The position numbers and the translations under genes were made by a program. The notes beneath the pieces were generated by a model that was not told where the DNA came from, made no database searches, and worked only from the letters and a program-made list of their open reading frames with translations. Shown here piece by piece: positions 8,070 through 16,771 of a stretch of 38,719 nt of DNA (positions are counted from its first letter, which is position 1; each line of letters opens with the position of its first letter). Origin of the DNA: a virus; the IMG/VR virus record IMGVR_UViG_3300032284_002779, positions 1 through 38,719 of that record; one strand, written 5' to 3'.

Positions 8070-9619
8070 GCGTGCAATTTCAAATAGCCGCCGCTCACCA
8101 GATGCACATAGCCGCCCGCCGTCAGTTTCAGGAACGAGTTGGCCGGGGGCGCCGGCGGCGCAAAGCCACACCACTTGATCACCACCACCGGCATGTCCTC
8201 GCTCGTCAGGTTGAAGAGCGGCGCCAGCGGATGGCTGGTCGTGAAATTCGGAATGGTCACCTGCACATCCGTCCGTTCCAGGTTCAGGCTCTCGCGGATG
8301 TCCCCATGGCTGAACAGGGCCGGCTGGTAGGTATTTCCCCCGTAGGTCACCGCGTCCTCGTAGTTCGTCCAGTAGGTGGTCGCCCCGGCCGTCGTGATCT
8401 CCAGCAGGATCGCCCGCGCGGCAAGCAGGCCCAGCGTCGCGCCCAGCGTCTCGGCCGCGTCGGGCGTGTACTCGGGTGGCAACTCCTTGAACTTGATCCG
8501 CGCCGTGGCCAGCCCGGTATGCGTCCACTCGACATCCAGCGTCGGCTCGTCGTGCCGGGCGAGCAGCAGCGGCGCCACCGTCGATCCCAAGGCGGCCACG
8601 TTGTAGCCGAGCGCCGGCGAGATCCCGGCCGTGCCGCTGCCGACACTCTGCACCTGCGTCGCATACAGGTTGCCCGCCGCGTCGTAGATGCCTAACCAGT
8701 CACCGACAGCTAGTCCCGAAGAAGAATCAACGGAGATCGAAGTATCGGCGGAGCCGATGTTGGCGGTTAAGCGCGCTGCGCTTATGCGTCCGGGGATCCA
8801 GGTGGCGGCGCCGGCGCCGTGATCCTGCCACCAGCGCAGGAACTGGCCGATCAAGGCCGGCGAGGTCAGCAGATACGACGTCTCGTTCAGCCGGGCGACG
8901 GCCTGATTGTAAAACGTCGTCGCCTGCGCATGCCCGAACCCCTCGCGCGTCCGCGACACCTTGATCGTGTACGTCTCCCCGACCGCATCGGCCCACTGCG
9001 CCGCAAAAGGGAACAAATCCGGCGCCACCGACCAGCTGCCCGACGGCAACGGCCCCTGCGCCCAGCTGGTCGACGGAAACAGGATCGCCGACGACAGCGG
9101 ACCATCTTCCTGAAGCTCGAAATCCACCTGGGCCAGGTCGTCATTGATCCAGCTCAGCGGATTGTCATTCGGGAAATTGCCTTCGAGGACCGGCGCCCAG
9201 TTGTCCGAGGCGGACGGCGTCCAGCCCGACCCATCCGGCCAGCTCGGCTCCGCCCCGGCCGAGTAAATCGCGTAGTGCGACCACGTCGACGTGTACACCA
9301 CCAGCAGCCCGCCCTGAATCGGCGACGACGCCCTTGCGCCCCACGTCGTGACCGCCGGCCAGAAGGGCGCCAGCGCATGGGTCGGACGCCCCTGGCGCAT
9401 CCCGTAGATTAGCGTCCGGGCCGCCACCGCATTGACCCACGCCCGCCATTTCAGCGCCGTCACGCGCGGATACTGACTGTACGCCCGCCGCGTCTCGCGG
9501 TTGCTCAACCCCTCCTCGCGCCCCGCATCCAGGGAAAACGAGGCCGATACCGCTTGCTGCCAATCCGGCGGCTCCGTGATCAGCACCGCCGGGCTCCCGG
9601 CAAAGGTCAGCGTGATCAC
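8066..9619 (-). CDS. Distal tail protein with DUF2163-like C-terminus
   Basis: 517 residues, overlapping the tape measure stop by ATGA and directly downstream of it, the place of the distal tail protein in siphoviruses. The first 230 residues contain many aromatic residues (WQQ, WRAWVNAV, FWPAVTTWGA) and match distal-tail proteins in style. A middle segment (about 265-325, SADTSISVDSSSGLAVGDWLGIYDAAGN) resembles a small beta domain for surface contact. The last 140 residues (LLAARAILLEITTAGATTYWTNYEDAVTYGGNTYQP..., about 370-470) fit the DUF2163 pattern of hub proteins. Combined length and two regions suggest a fusion of a distal tail protein and a hub domain. Function assigned from position plus weak pattern. 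Confidence 0.6.
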   Translation of the reverse strand: MITLTFAGSPAVLITEPPDWQQAVSASFSLDAGREEGLSNRETRRAYSQYPRVTALKWRAWVNAVAARTLIYGMRQGRPTHALAPFWPAVTTWGARASSPIQGGLLVVYTSTWSHYAIYSAGAEPSWPDGSGWTPSASDNWAPVLEGNFPNDNPLSWINDDLAQVDFELQEDGPLSSAILFPSTSWAQGPLPSGSWSVAPDLFPFAAQWADAVGETYTIKVSRTREGFGHAQATTFYNQAVARLNETSYLLTSPALIGQFLRWWQDHGAGAATWIPGRISAARLTANIGSADTSISVDSSSGLAVGDWLGIYDAAGNLYATQVQSVGSGTAGISPALGYNVAALGSTVAPLLLARHDEPTLDVEWTHTGLATARIKFKELPPEYTPDAAETLGATLGLLAARAILLEITTAGATTYWTNYEDAVTYGGNTYQPALFSHGDIRESLNLERTDVQVTIPNFTTSHPLAPLFNLTSEDMPVVVIKWCGFAPPAPPANSFLKLTAGGYVHLVSGGYLKLHA

Positions 9620-11514
9620 GAGATTTGCCTCAGGTTTTGGCGGACGCTGTCCACCACCACGTTGACCGCGCTCGGGTCCCGCATCGCCATTTTCAGCGCC
9701 TCCGCATGGTCACTGTGGAAGTGCAGGTTGATCTGCGGCTGGGTGGCGGCGCCACCGGCTCCATTGCCGCCGCTTGATGGCGCACCTGAGACGCGGGTCC
9801 CCGCCGGCAACCGTCCCAGATCCACCGTCCCCTGGTTGATGCCCGCCAAAAACGACGTCCCCAGCTGCTGCACCGCGCTCGCCCGCGTCACCCATTCCCC
9901 CGGCGACACCCGCGCCAGCATACTGTCTCCCGTCGGGCCGCCGTCGGCGTAGCCGGGCACCCGTCCGCCGTTGGCAAACACCATCCCCGCACCGCCGACC
10001 ACCGGCCCGCCCGCGCCGAGGGTGAAAGCGTCGAGCACCGCCGCCGCCGCCGCCGCCACCAGAAATTCCAAGGTAATCTTGATCAGCGCCCCGACGATCT
10101 GCTCGCCGATATTCTCAAATACCTGCCCCCACTTCTGGGCGTGAAAGATCGCCCCCGCCAAGGCCCCGCTCACCCCATTGATCGATGCCGTGACGCCGTC
10201 AAAGATCGCATTCGCCGAGTTGCCGCCGATGTTCGAGGCCGAGTCCTTGAATTCGTTCCAGCGGATTTTCAGCGTGTCCATGAACCCGACTTGCTTCGTC
10301 AGGTTCTCGATGGTCAGCGCCTCCGAGTTGTGCTGTTCCTGGCTCGATGCCAGCTGCCGGGCGTTGATCTCCTGCCGCTTCGCCTCGATCTGCTTTTCCG
10401 CCACCGCGATCTTGGCCTGCGCGTCCTTGTCATTCGCCACGCCCGGACGCTGCCGCTCCACCGCCAGCCATTCCTTCTCGACGTCCAGCGCCCGCCGTTC
10501 GGCGTCCGCCTCCGCATCGATGATCTGCCGCAGCTTGTCCCCGTTCACCTTTACCGCCGCCACCTTCTGCGCTTCGGTCAGCGTGCGATCGCGCAGCTGC
10601 AACTCGAGCGAGGTCCGCAGCACCGACCGCTCGCGTTCCGCCTCGCTCTTGGCAAACGCCAGAGCCTGCTGGGCCGCCTGTTGCTTCGCCGCATCCTCGG
10701 TCCCGTAGGTCACCCCGCTGCGCTCGCGGATGTCGCGCAGAATCTTGGTGATTTCGCCGTTGATCTGGTCGATCGCCTTCTGCTTCGCCTCGGTCACGCC
10801 GCTGGCCCAGTCGGCGATGTCTTTGACCGACTGCGGGATCAGGTTCTGCGCCAGCCCAACCAGGTCGCCGGCCTTGGCGTCCGGCGCGCTCACCTGGCCT
10901 TTGAAGCGCACCAGGGTGTTGAACCGCGCCCGCAGATCCGCCAGCCCCGCCGCCCGCAACGCCCCCGACTGCTCCTTGCTGTCGAGTTCGCCGGCAATCT
11001 TCCCCTGCATCCGGTCGGCCTCGTTCAAGCCGTCCACCACCGGAGCCGCCGCCTGCCCGGCCAGGTAATGCGCCGTTCCGTACGCCGCAAAGGCCCCGCC
11101 CGCCACCAGCCCCAGGCGCGCCAGCATCGGCCCCATCTCGCCCAGGCTCATCCGGATCAGTCGGAAGGCCCCGTTGATCTCCCGCAGGTGACCTAGCGGA
11201 AGCACCCGATCCAGGGCAGGAATCGCCCGCAAGGCGTCCCCCAGCTGCCGCACCGCCCCGCCGCCCGCGCCGGCCGATCCCAGCCGCGCCACCAGCCGCT
11301 CATAGGCATCCGCCCGAGCCGTCAGCGAGCGCACGATCGGATCCGCATCGATCCCCGCCTCGCTCACGCCCTGACGCCGCAGCTGCTCCGCGCGACGCCC
11401 CAGCGCCTCCAGGGCCCGCGCCTGGCGCCCGCACGCCTCCGTCACCTGGTTGAGCCCGGCCGCGGCGCGATCCGCGCCCGTCAGGTTCACCCGAATGTCG
11501 ATCGGAGCCGCCAT
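9616..11514 (-). CDS. Tail tape measure protein
   Basis: 632 residues following the G/GT chaperone. Features: N-terminal helical region with Ala/Arg/Leu heptads, a hydrophobic segment near 135-155 (MLARLGLVAGGAFAAYGTAHYLAG), long charged coiled coil (about 230-400), a second hydrophobic segment near 490-520 (LVAAAAAAVLDAFTLGAGGP), and the common tape-measure ending FANGGRVPGYADGGPTGDS with SPGEWVTRASAVQQLG. A good Shine-Dalgarno sequence (AAAGG) lies 6 to 7 bases before the ATG. The short length predicts a tail of about 95-100 nm if the usual 1.5 angstrom per residue holds. The protein spans the tail tube and is ejected at infection. Confidence 0.88.
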   Translation of the reverse strand: MAAPIDIRVNLTGADRAAAGLNQVTEACGRQARALEALGRRAEQLRRQGVSEAGIDADPIVRSLTARADAYERLVARLGSAGAGGGAVRQLGDALRAIPALDRVLPLGHLREINGAFRLIRMSLGEMGPMLARLGLVAGGAFAAYGTAHYLAGQAAAPVVDGLNEADRMQGKIAGELDSKEQSGALRAAGLADLRARFNTLVRFKGQVSAPDAKAGDLVGLAQNLIPQSVKDIADWASGVTEAKQKAIDQINGEITKILRDIRERSGVTYGTEDAAKQQAAQQALAFAKSEAERERSVLRTSLELQLRDRTLTEAQKVAAVKVNGDKLRQIIDAEADAERRALDVEKEWLAVERQRPGVANDKDAQAKIAVAEKQIEAKRQEINARQLASSQEQHNSEALTIENLTKQVGFMDTLKIRWNEFKDSASNIGGNSANAIFDGVTASINGVSGALAGAIFHAQKWGQVFENIGEQIVGALIKITLEFLVAAAAAAVLDAFTLGAGGPVVGGAGMVFANGGRVPGYADGGPTGDSMLARVSPGEWVTRASAVQQLGTSFLAGINQGTVDLGRLPAGTRVSGAPSSGGNGAGGAATQPQINLHFHSDHAEALKMAMRDPSAVNVVVDSVRQNLRQIS

Positions 11515-11523
11515 GGTTGCCTT

Positions 11524-12020
11524 TTAATGAGCCCAGCCGGTGGTACCGGCCCGCTCGGAGGCGAGCCGCGCAAACCGCTTCAACTGCCGGAGGGTGTAGC
11601 GCCAGGGGTCGGTGTGGCCCGCGCCGATGAGGCGGTCGAGGGCGACGGCGAGTTCATGCCCAGCATCCCCTGCAGGTGCTGGGCGACGTCTTTTCCCGCC
11701 GCAAAAAGCTCCTCGTTCGCCGTCAGCCCCAGCGCGTACGCGACCAACCGCGTCGCCGCCGAGGCCGGCAGCCGTTCAATCTGTTCCGGCGTCAAGTCCG
11801 TCGCCTTGGCCAGAAACCACCGGATGTCGTCCGTCGATTTCAGCAGGGCGTTCCCGATCGCGTCGGTGGGCGAGATTGCCTGAAACTCGGCGATGTCCGC
11901 GATCCGGGCCGAAACCCGCTGGAAAAGTTCCAGCGCGTCCGGCCAGGCCAGCTCGCGGATCACGACCGCGGACCCGCCCAGCGTCACCGTCTTCCGACCG
12001 ATCAATCCTTCGATGTCCAT
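11524..12020 (-). CDS. Tail assembly chaperone GT product made by -1 frameshift
   Basis: Reading the chaperone gene from 12020 to the AAA codon ending at 11691 (110 codons), stepping back one base and continuing gives 55 further residues ending at TAA 11524-11526. Predicted total is 165 residues. The added part (GHELAVALDRLIGAG, TDPWRYTLRQLKRFARLA) looks like real coding sequence, with a helix of Arg and Leu as in T domains that hand the tape measure to the tube. The frame-0 ending (Ser/Pro/Thr-rich) is the usual filler. The arrangement is the same as lambda G/GT. No stop occurs in the -1 frame between slip site and TAA. Confidence 0.78.
11536..11550. repeat. Short palindromic repeat GCCGGT-GGT-ACCGGC
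   Basis: A perfect 6-bp stem with a 3-base loop, one of three related copies in the window (others at 17202-17216 and 24278-24292). It overlaps the last codons of the chaperone -1 frame, where it reads AGTTG. REP-like; role unknown. Confidence 0.6.
11580..12020 (-). CDS. Tail assembly chaperone, G-like
   Basis: 146 residues ending in frame 0. It lies between the tail tube and the tape measure, as tail chaperones do. The N-terminal part (MDIEGLIGRKTVTLGG, then ELAWPDALELFQRVSARIAD) resembles the beta-hairpin plus helix layout of these proteins. The ATG has a strong Shine-Dalgarno sequence (GGAGGA, 3 bases upstream). The last 28 residues are low-complexity Ser/Pro/Thr/Ala, which fits sequence constrained mainly by the overlapping -1 frame. 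It coats the tape measure during tail assembly and is absent from the finished tail. Confidence 0.8.
   Translation of the reverse strand: MDIEGLIGRKTVTLGGSAVVIRELAWPDALELFQRVSARIADIAEFQAISPTDAIGNALLKSTDDIRWFLAKATDLTPEQIERLPASAATRLVAYALGLTANEELFAAGKDVAQHLQGMLGMNSPSPSTASSARATPTPGATPSGS
11691..11697 (-). promoter_or_regulatory. Slippery heptamer for -1 frameshift
   Basis: On the minus strand the frame-0 codons GCG GGA AAA GAC contain G-GGA-AAA, a canonical X-XXY-YYZ heptamer close to the lambda G/GT site GGGAAAG. It lies 36 codons before the end of the frame-0 product. The -1 frame is open from here to 11524. Confidence 0.8.
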
Positions 12021-12055
12021 GCGTCCTCCGTTTGTGGCGTTTCAGGGGGCGCCGC

Positions 12056-12838
12056 TTACTGCTGGCGCGACACCTCGTCGACCGTCGGCGCGACCAGGCA
12101 CGTCACGGTGATGTCCACCGTCCGGAATCCCGTGGTCTGTTCCTCGCTCTCCTGGCCGACCACGATCGACACCGAGCCGCAGGTATGCACCGCGCGCGGC
12201 TCCGCGCCGTTCTGGTCCGTCTCGTAGAAGACGAAGCTGCCCAGCACCGTCGGCAAGGTCGCGCTGGCGTAGCTGCGCTTCGTCCAGCCGCCGCCCGTGA
12301 TCGCGACCGAAATCGCGTCACCCGTGCTCACACCATCGCCGCCGGTCACATTGCCCGAGCCAAGAAACTGGATGCGGCCCGCCACCAGATCGACGATGTA
12401 ATCCAGCCCGTTGACCAGCGTCGACGACGCGGTCGTGTCGGTCACCACCACCGAGGTCAGCCCCACGCCGCCCAGGTTGTACACCTTGTTCAGCTGGACG
12501 TGCGTGATGGTGAAAGGCGACGACGGCGCGGACACCACGGTGTTGCCCGAGACACCGACCGGCGCGGACGACTGAAGCAGCGCCGCCAGCTCGTCGGTGT
12601 ATTCGTCCAGGGTGAACCGGTACCCAAACATCACCGTGTGGACCACCTCGGCATCGACCTGACGCACCCCCGCTTTGCTGGCGTAGTGCTGGGTCGAGTC
12701 GCGTTTGTCGGTGCGCTGGAATTTCACCACGTTGCCCAGGTCGGTTTCGACACCGCCCGTCGGGATGAAATACGCGCGCCCCGTCGTGATGCGCTTGGTT
12801 TTCGGCGATCCGGGGAAGGGAAACTTCGTGGCACTCAT
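12056..12838 (-). CDS. Major tail tube protein
   Basis: 260 residues, upstream of the G/GT chaperone and the tape measure. The N-terminal 100 residues (GRAYFIPTGGVETDLGNVVKFQRTD) and the beta-rich remainder fit siphovirus tail tube proteins. A segment near 110-190 (TTASSTLVNGLDYIVDLVAGRIQFLGSGNV...) may be an inserted surface domain. No sheath gene is present, so the tail should be non-contractile. No obvious Shine-Dalgarno sequence. Assignment depends on position and style rather than on one motif. Confidence 0.72.
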   Translation of the reverse strand: MSATKFPFPGSPKTKRITTGRAYFIPTGGVETDLGNVVKFQRTDKRDSTQHYASKAGVRQVDAEVVHTVMFGYRFTLDEYTDELAALLQSSAPVGVSGNTVVSAPSSPFTITHVQLNKVYNLGGVGLTSVVVTDTTASSTLVNGLDYIVDLVAGRIQFLGSGNVTGGDGVSTGDAISVAITGGGWTKRSYASATLPTVLGSFVFYETDQNGAEPRAVHTCGSVSIVVGQESEEQTTGFRTVDITVTCLVAPTVDEVSRQQ

Positions 12839-12881
12839 GGTCTGTTAGGCTGTGGCTGGTTTTCGGTCTTAAAATCGGGGG

Positions 12882-15464
12882 CTAATCGAAGAGGGTCACT
12901 TTGGCGAGCGTGAGCGCGTGGTACCCGGTGGTTGCGGCCGCTTTGCTGCCGTTGTTCCCGTAGTACCGCATCACGAGCGAGCGATCGGCGAACCCGCCGC
13001 GCGACACCTCGTTCTGCATGCCCGGCATCCAGAGCAGGATGTAAGGGGGTCGGCCGGCATGGTAGAGATCGACGTCCTGCAACAAGGTCCCGTCGCCGTA
13101 AAACCGGATCTGACCCGCCGAGGTCGATTGCCTCAACACGACCTGCATCCCCCGGCAAAACGCCTTGAACGCGATCGCGTTGTTGAGGGTATCCGAATAA
13201 TACTCGTTTAGCAGGAAGCCGGCAGGGTCGCTGAAATCGTTGGCAAACGTCCCCGACGTGTACCCGGCCCCGGCAAAGAGCGGCACGTCCTGGTAATGCG
13301 GCGTGCCAAAGACCACCCCGAGGATCCGCGCCGCGCCGCTGGTGATGTAGATACGCAGGGCTCCCGTCACCCAGGGCGGGGTCTGCGACCACCAGCCCGA
13401 GTTGTTCGGGATCAGGTTGTTGGTGATCGCGTAGTACGACGACGACACCGTTTGCAGATCCACGTTGCCGGGGATGTCCACCGCCGACAGGTCGGTCGCG
13501 TAGCTGAAGCTGTTGCTCGTGCCCGCGATCGCGTTGCCGCCCGTGTCCAGCCAGGTCGAATAGCCGCTGAAGGAGTTCGTCCCCGTCCCGCGCCGGAAGA
13601 TCAGCGTCGCCCAGTTCGCATGCGAGTGGACAAAGGTAATATACCCGTTGGTCCCGCCGTTCGTGGTCACGAGCCACGCGGTCGTTAGCCCCATGTTGCC
13701 GAACAGCTTGTTCGTCGAGATCCCGCTGTCGGTGTAGTTGGTGATCGTCGCCGTGTAGTTGCCCAATTCCAGAGGGTTCTGCGACACGAAGTCGGCCGCC
13801 TGGCCAATGAAGGGCAGCTCCGCCGCCGTCGCCGGCGGCAGCGTCAGGCCGGGCTTGTAGGGATTGCTCAGCAGCGTCTGCGTGTGCGAGTTGAGGCAGC
13901 CCAGCACCGCCTCGGCGTAAGCGTTCCAACCCACCTGCACCTGGTGGATGCTGTCGTAAAAAGTATTCGTCCCGCGGTCGTTGATCTCCCGCACGTAAGC
14001 CTCGGTGTCGGCAATCGCCAGGTTGCCGCCAGCCGAATCCCGCACCGCCGCCAGCTCCGTGCCGATGTAGGTCCGGGATCCCGGCGTCCCGCTGTCGTCA
14101 TTCGCCGTCAATGCCAGGACATCAAGCCCGCCGTGGTACCGCGGATCCATCAGCTCCCGCACGATCCCCTCCAACGCCGGGGCGTAATAGTTGCAGTTGT
14201 TGACCCATTCCACGCAGTACAGGTCCGCCGCCGGAACGTAGACGCTCGGCGCGTAGCCCGTCGGGCCCGTATAGACCGAGCTGCCCATCATTTCCGCGCT
14301 GATGTAGGTGTGGCAGTACCCGGAAAATTGCGACGAGTAGGGGAAGACCGTCTTGCCGACCAGCGCCAGCCCGTAGGCCGGCGTCGTGCCGCCCGCGCCC
14401 AGGTTGTCCCACGTCACCGTCGAGCAGTTCGGCACGTTGTAATTGCTGCTCGCGTAGGTCGTCTGGAAGTTGAGCGCGTTCCACATGATGCCCGACCCCG
14501 CGCCTTCCGTGAGCGAATCGCCCAGGGTCTTCACCCGCCAGCTGCCCGGATTCGACAACAACTTCGCCTTGCTACGCAGCCGCGTCGGCGGAATCGCCCA
14601 CTGGCTCGGCTGGCTGACCAGCGTGCACGCACCCGCGGAAACCTTGACCGTCGCCACCACCATCGACCCGTCGTCGATCGCCCGATAGAGGCAGTGCAGG
14701 TTGGTCGTCCCCAAGTTCACGACCAGGTAGCTGGTCGAGTAGAGCGCTGGCACCGTCCCGCCCGAGAAGCTGATTGAGGATCCGTCCGGGCACAGAATCT
14801 TTCCCGCCCCCACCGTCACGTTGGTCCCGGAGAAGCTCACCGCAAAGGGCTGCGTCACCAGGTTGAGCTGCCCCGGCGATTTAAAGTCCGCGTACCCGTT
14901 CAGCGCGTCCGTCAGCGTCAGAAGGGAATTCACCGGGGCCGTCACGCTCGCGACGTTCGTCGTGACCAGCGTCAACGGTCCGTTCGGCGAGTTGAAGGTC
15001 AGGCCGCTCGATCCACCCACCAGTGTCACGCCCGTCCCCACTGAGGCATCGAGGATGATGCTCGGCGTCTGGTAGACCTCCCACAGGCTGAAATTCTTCC
15101 ACGTCGCCGAATAGATCCGGTTCGTGTTCGGCGCGACCGGCGACCCGTCGAAGGCCACGTTGCCGTTGGTCACCACCATCGAGCCCGTGAAGGCCGCGCC
15201 GTTTAGCGTCAGGTTCGTCGCCGCCGAGGAAACGATCGCCGCGCTTTGCAGCGTCAGGTTCGTCGCCGCGCTGTTCTGGTTCAGCACGGCGGTCGCCACC
15301 GCCGCCTTGACGATGTTGCTGGCATTGACCGACCAGAAGTTGGACGGCGAGATCACGTTGTTGTTCGTGTCCACGACCACCGTCGAGCTGTAGATCGTCG
15401 GCGCCGCCACGGCCACCAGGCGGCAGGCCAGCAGCAGGAGAATATAGAGGATGGGGTTTTTCAC
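12882..15464 (-). CDS. Secreted or virion SGNH (GDSL) hydrolase fibre
   Basis: 860 residues from GTG 15464, overlapping the upstream stop as GTGA. The start is fixed by the signal sequence KNPILYILLLLACRLVAVAA. That stretch also contains an LLAC lipobox-like motif. Residues 20-300 are beta-rich fibre sequence with many Asn, Thr and Ser. An SGNH hydrolase domain follows: block I LGDSLTEGAG (Ser 317), Gly in block II (NLGAGG, about 354-359), Asn in block III (VEWVNNCN, about 418-424) and block V DSIHQVQVGWNAYAEAV (Asp 504, His 507). The remaining 330 residues are a beta-rich domain. Likely a deacetylase or esterase acting on a surface polysaccharide. The position between neck and tail tube genes is odd for a fibre. 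Confidence 0.78.
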   Translation of the reverse strand: MKNPILYILLLLACRLVAVAAPTIYSSTVVVDTNNNVISPSNFWSVNASNIVKAAVATAVLNQNSAATNLTLQSAAIVSSAATNLTLNGAAFTGSMVVTNGNVAFDGSPVAPNTNRIYSATWKNFSLWEVYQTPSIILDASVGTGVTLVGGSSGLTFNSPNGPLTLVTTNVASVTAPVNSLLTLTDALNGYADFKSPGQLNLVTQPFAVSFSGTNVTVGAGKILCPDGSSISFSGGTVPALYSTSYLVVNLGTTNLHCLYRAIDDGSMVVATVKVSAGACTLVSQPSQWAIPPTRLRSKAKLLSNPGSWRVKTLGDSLTEGAGSGIMWNALNFQTTYASSNYNVPNCSTVTWDNLGAGGTTPAYGLALVGKTVFPYSSQFSGYCHTYISAEMMGSSVYTGPTGYAPSVYVPAADLYCVEWVNNCNYYAPALEGIVRELMDPRYHGGLDVLALTANDDSGTPGSRTYIGTELAAVRDSAGGNLAIADTEAYVREINDRGTNTFYDSIHQVQVGWNAYAEAVLGCLNSHTQTLLSNPYKPGLTLPPATAAELPFIGQAADFVSQNPLELGNYTATITNYTDSGISTNKLFGNMGLTTAWLVTTNGGTNGYITFVHSHANWATLIFRRGTGTNSFSGYSTWLDTGGNAIAGTSNSFSYATDLSAVDIPGNVDLQTVSSSYYAITNNLIPNNSGWWSQTPPWVTGALRIYITSGAARILGVVFGTPHYQDVPLFAGAGYTSGTFANDFSDPAGFLLNEYYSDTLNNAIAFKAFCRGMQVVLRQSTSAGQIRFYGDGTLLQDVDLYHAGRPPYILLWMPGMQNEVSRGGFADRSLVMRYYGNNGSKAAATTGYHALTLAKVTLFD

Positions 15465-16171
15465 GGGGTGTTCGCACCAAAAGCCAGGGCCGGACCCGAC
15501 TGGGTTCCCACCACGAGCAGCGAGTGGTAGCCCCCCAGGCCGAGGTTCGGCAGTTGCAGCGAGTCCGTGCCCAGCCGGAACGCCTGCGCCGCGCTCGTCG
15601 TCGCGTCGCCCACGTTCAGGGCCGGACCGGTCCCGGAGAGCCAAATCGTTTTCCACAGCCCGCTCGGGCTGCTCAGCAGTTGCAGGCACGCCTGCCCGGT
15701 CGTCGCGCCGGTCACGGGCGCCGGCTGGGCCGCCGGCCAGCTGGCCGCGATGCCCGGCTGCTGCGGCGAGGTCAGCTGGAACAACCCGCCATCCGCCAAC
15801 CCCAGCGCATACCAGCCGCCGTCCGTAATCGACGACAGCAGCAGCTGCCCGTACTCCCACCGGAAGTTCGGCGTGACCGGGTTCACCGACTGCGCGATCG
15901 CCGCGCCGTTGCCCGCCAGGGCCCGCAGCGAATAGGTCAGCGACGTGTTCGGCACGGTGATCGGGAAGGGCCGATCGACGCCATTGTCCACCAGGTACAC
16001 CCCCGGCAGCAGGCTCACCGAGATCCCGCCCTGGCTGTCCGGCAGCACCGTGATCGGGCCGCCCTCCTGGAACACCTCGCCCACCAGCGTCGGGCCGGCG
16101 ACCGGACGGAACACGACCGGCAAGGTCGCGCCGACGCCGCCGTTCAGAAATCGTGCAACGATGGTTGGCAT
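15461..16171 (-). CDS. Beta-rich fibre-like protein, unknown
   Basis: 236 residues. The N-terminal 90 (MPTIVARFLNGGVGATLPVVFRP, then SVSLLPGVYLVDNG, FPITVPNTSLTYSL) resemble a small Ig- or transthyretin-like domain as in fibre attachment proteins. The rest is Gly/Trp/Ser-rich, with a WYALGLADGGLFQL segment. No signal peptide. Three bases separate it from the gp37-like gene, and its stop overlaps the start of the SGNH fibre, so the two are likely translated together. It may anchor the SGNH fibre to the neck or tail. This is inference. Confidence 0.55.
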   Translation of the reverse strand: MPTIVARFLNGGVGATLPVVFRPVAGPTLVGEVFQEGGPITVLPDSQGGISVSLLPGVYLVDNGVDRPFPITVPNTSLTYSLRALAGNGAAIAQSVNPVTPNFRWEYGQLLLSSITDGGWYALGLADGGLFQLTSPQQPGIAASWPAAQPAPVTGATTGQACLQLLSSPSGLWKTIWLSGTGPALNVGDATTSAAQAFRLGTDSLQLPNLGLGGYHSLLVVGTQSGPALAFGANTP

Positions 16172-16174
16172 TTT

Positions 16175-16771
16175 TTAGTCTATGGGGATGGCGCCGACGT
16201 CCGTGACAATCCGGCCGCCGACCGCTTCAAAATCGGCAATCCAGCCAGCCCTGCCGGCCAGCTCCTTGCGGTTGTCGTCGCGCAACAGCAGCGGGGCTCC
16301 CGACGTCGGGCGGATATACGTCTGCGAGTTGAGCCACCCCAGCAGCCACGGCTGCCGGATCGTCGCCCGAATTCCCAGCAACAGATCCCGCAACCCGTAG
16401 CTGCCGATCTGCACCGCCGACCCGTCGCTTTCCAACCCGGTCACCGCCGCCTGGCGGTTCCCCTGGTTGGTGTCCACCGCGAGAACGGAAAATTGAATGA
16501 CCCGTTTCGTGACCAACTGCCGCCCCTCGCGCAGGCTCTGCCAGGATTCGCCATGCACCAGGATCACCGCCGCGCGATCACCGCTGACCACCATCTCCTT
16601 CAGCGCCGTCAGCAGATCGCCGAGGTCATGCACTGCGACCGACGGAAACGCCGCCGTGCCATCCGCCAGCGTGATCGCCGCGATCCGCGCCGCGATCTGC
16701 GCCGTGATGTCCGACAACGCCGCCAGCGTGCTGTCCGCCGCAGCCAGGGAATTGTTGACGGGGGCCGTCAC
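16175..16771 (-). CDS. Tail terminator-like protein (Mu gp37 / DUF1834-like)
   Basis: 198 residues, overlapping the gp36-like gene by ATGA. Position right after gp36 and composition (DLGDLLTALKEM..., RAAVILVHGESW, VIQFSVLAVDTN, GLRDLLLGIRATI) match gp37-type proteins, which stop tail tube growth and join tail to head. No membrane or signal segment. Assignment rests on Mu-like synteny plus the alpha/beta pattern seen in the sequence. Confidence 0.7.
   Translation of the reverse strand: MTAPVNNSLAAADSTLAALSDITAQIAARIAAITLADGTAAFPSVAVHDLGDLLTALKEMVVSGDRAAVILVHGESWQSLREGRQLVTKRVIQFSVLAVDTNQGNRQAAVTGLESDGSAVQIGSYGLRDLLLGIRATIRQPWLLGWLNSQTYIRPTSGAPLLLRDDNRKELAGRAGWIADFEAVGGRIVTDVGAIPID

Noticed and set aside
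8070-8528. N-terminal extension of the repeat fibre
   Set aside because: The extra 153 residues are Gly/Ala/Arg-rich shadow sequence over the distal tail gene; the signal peptide at 8069 and the ATGA overlap fix the start.
15465-15860. N-terminal extension of the SGNH fibre
   Set aside because: It overlaps the 236-residue gene in another frame and lacks sense as protein; GTG 15464 overlaps the upstream stop and begins a signal peptide.
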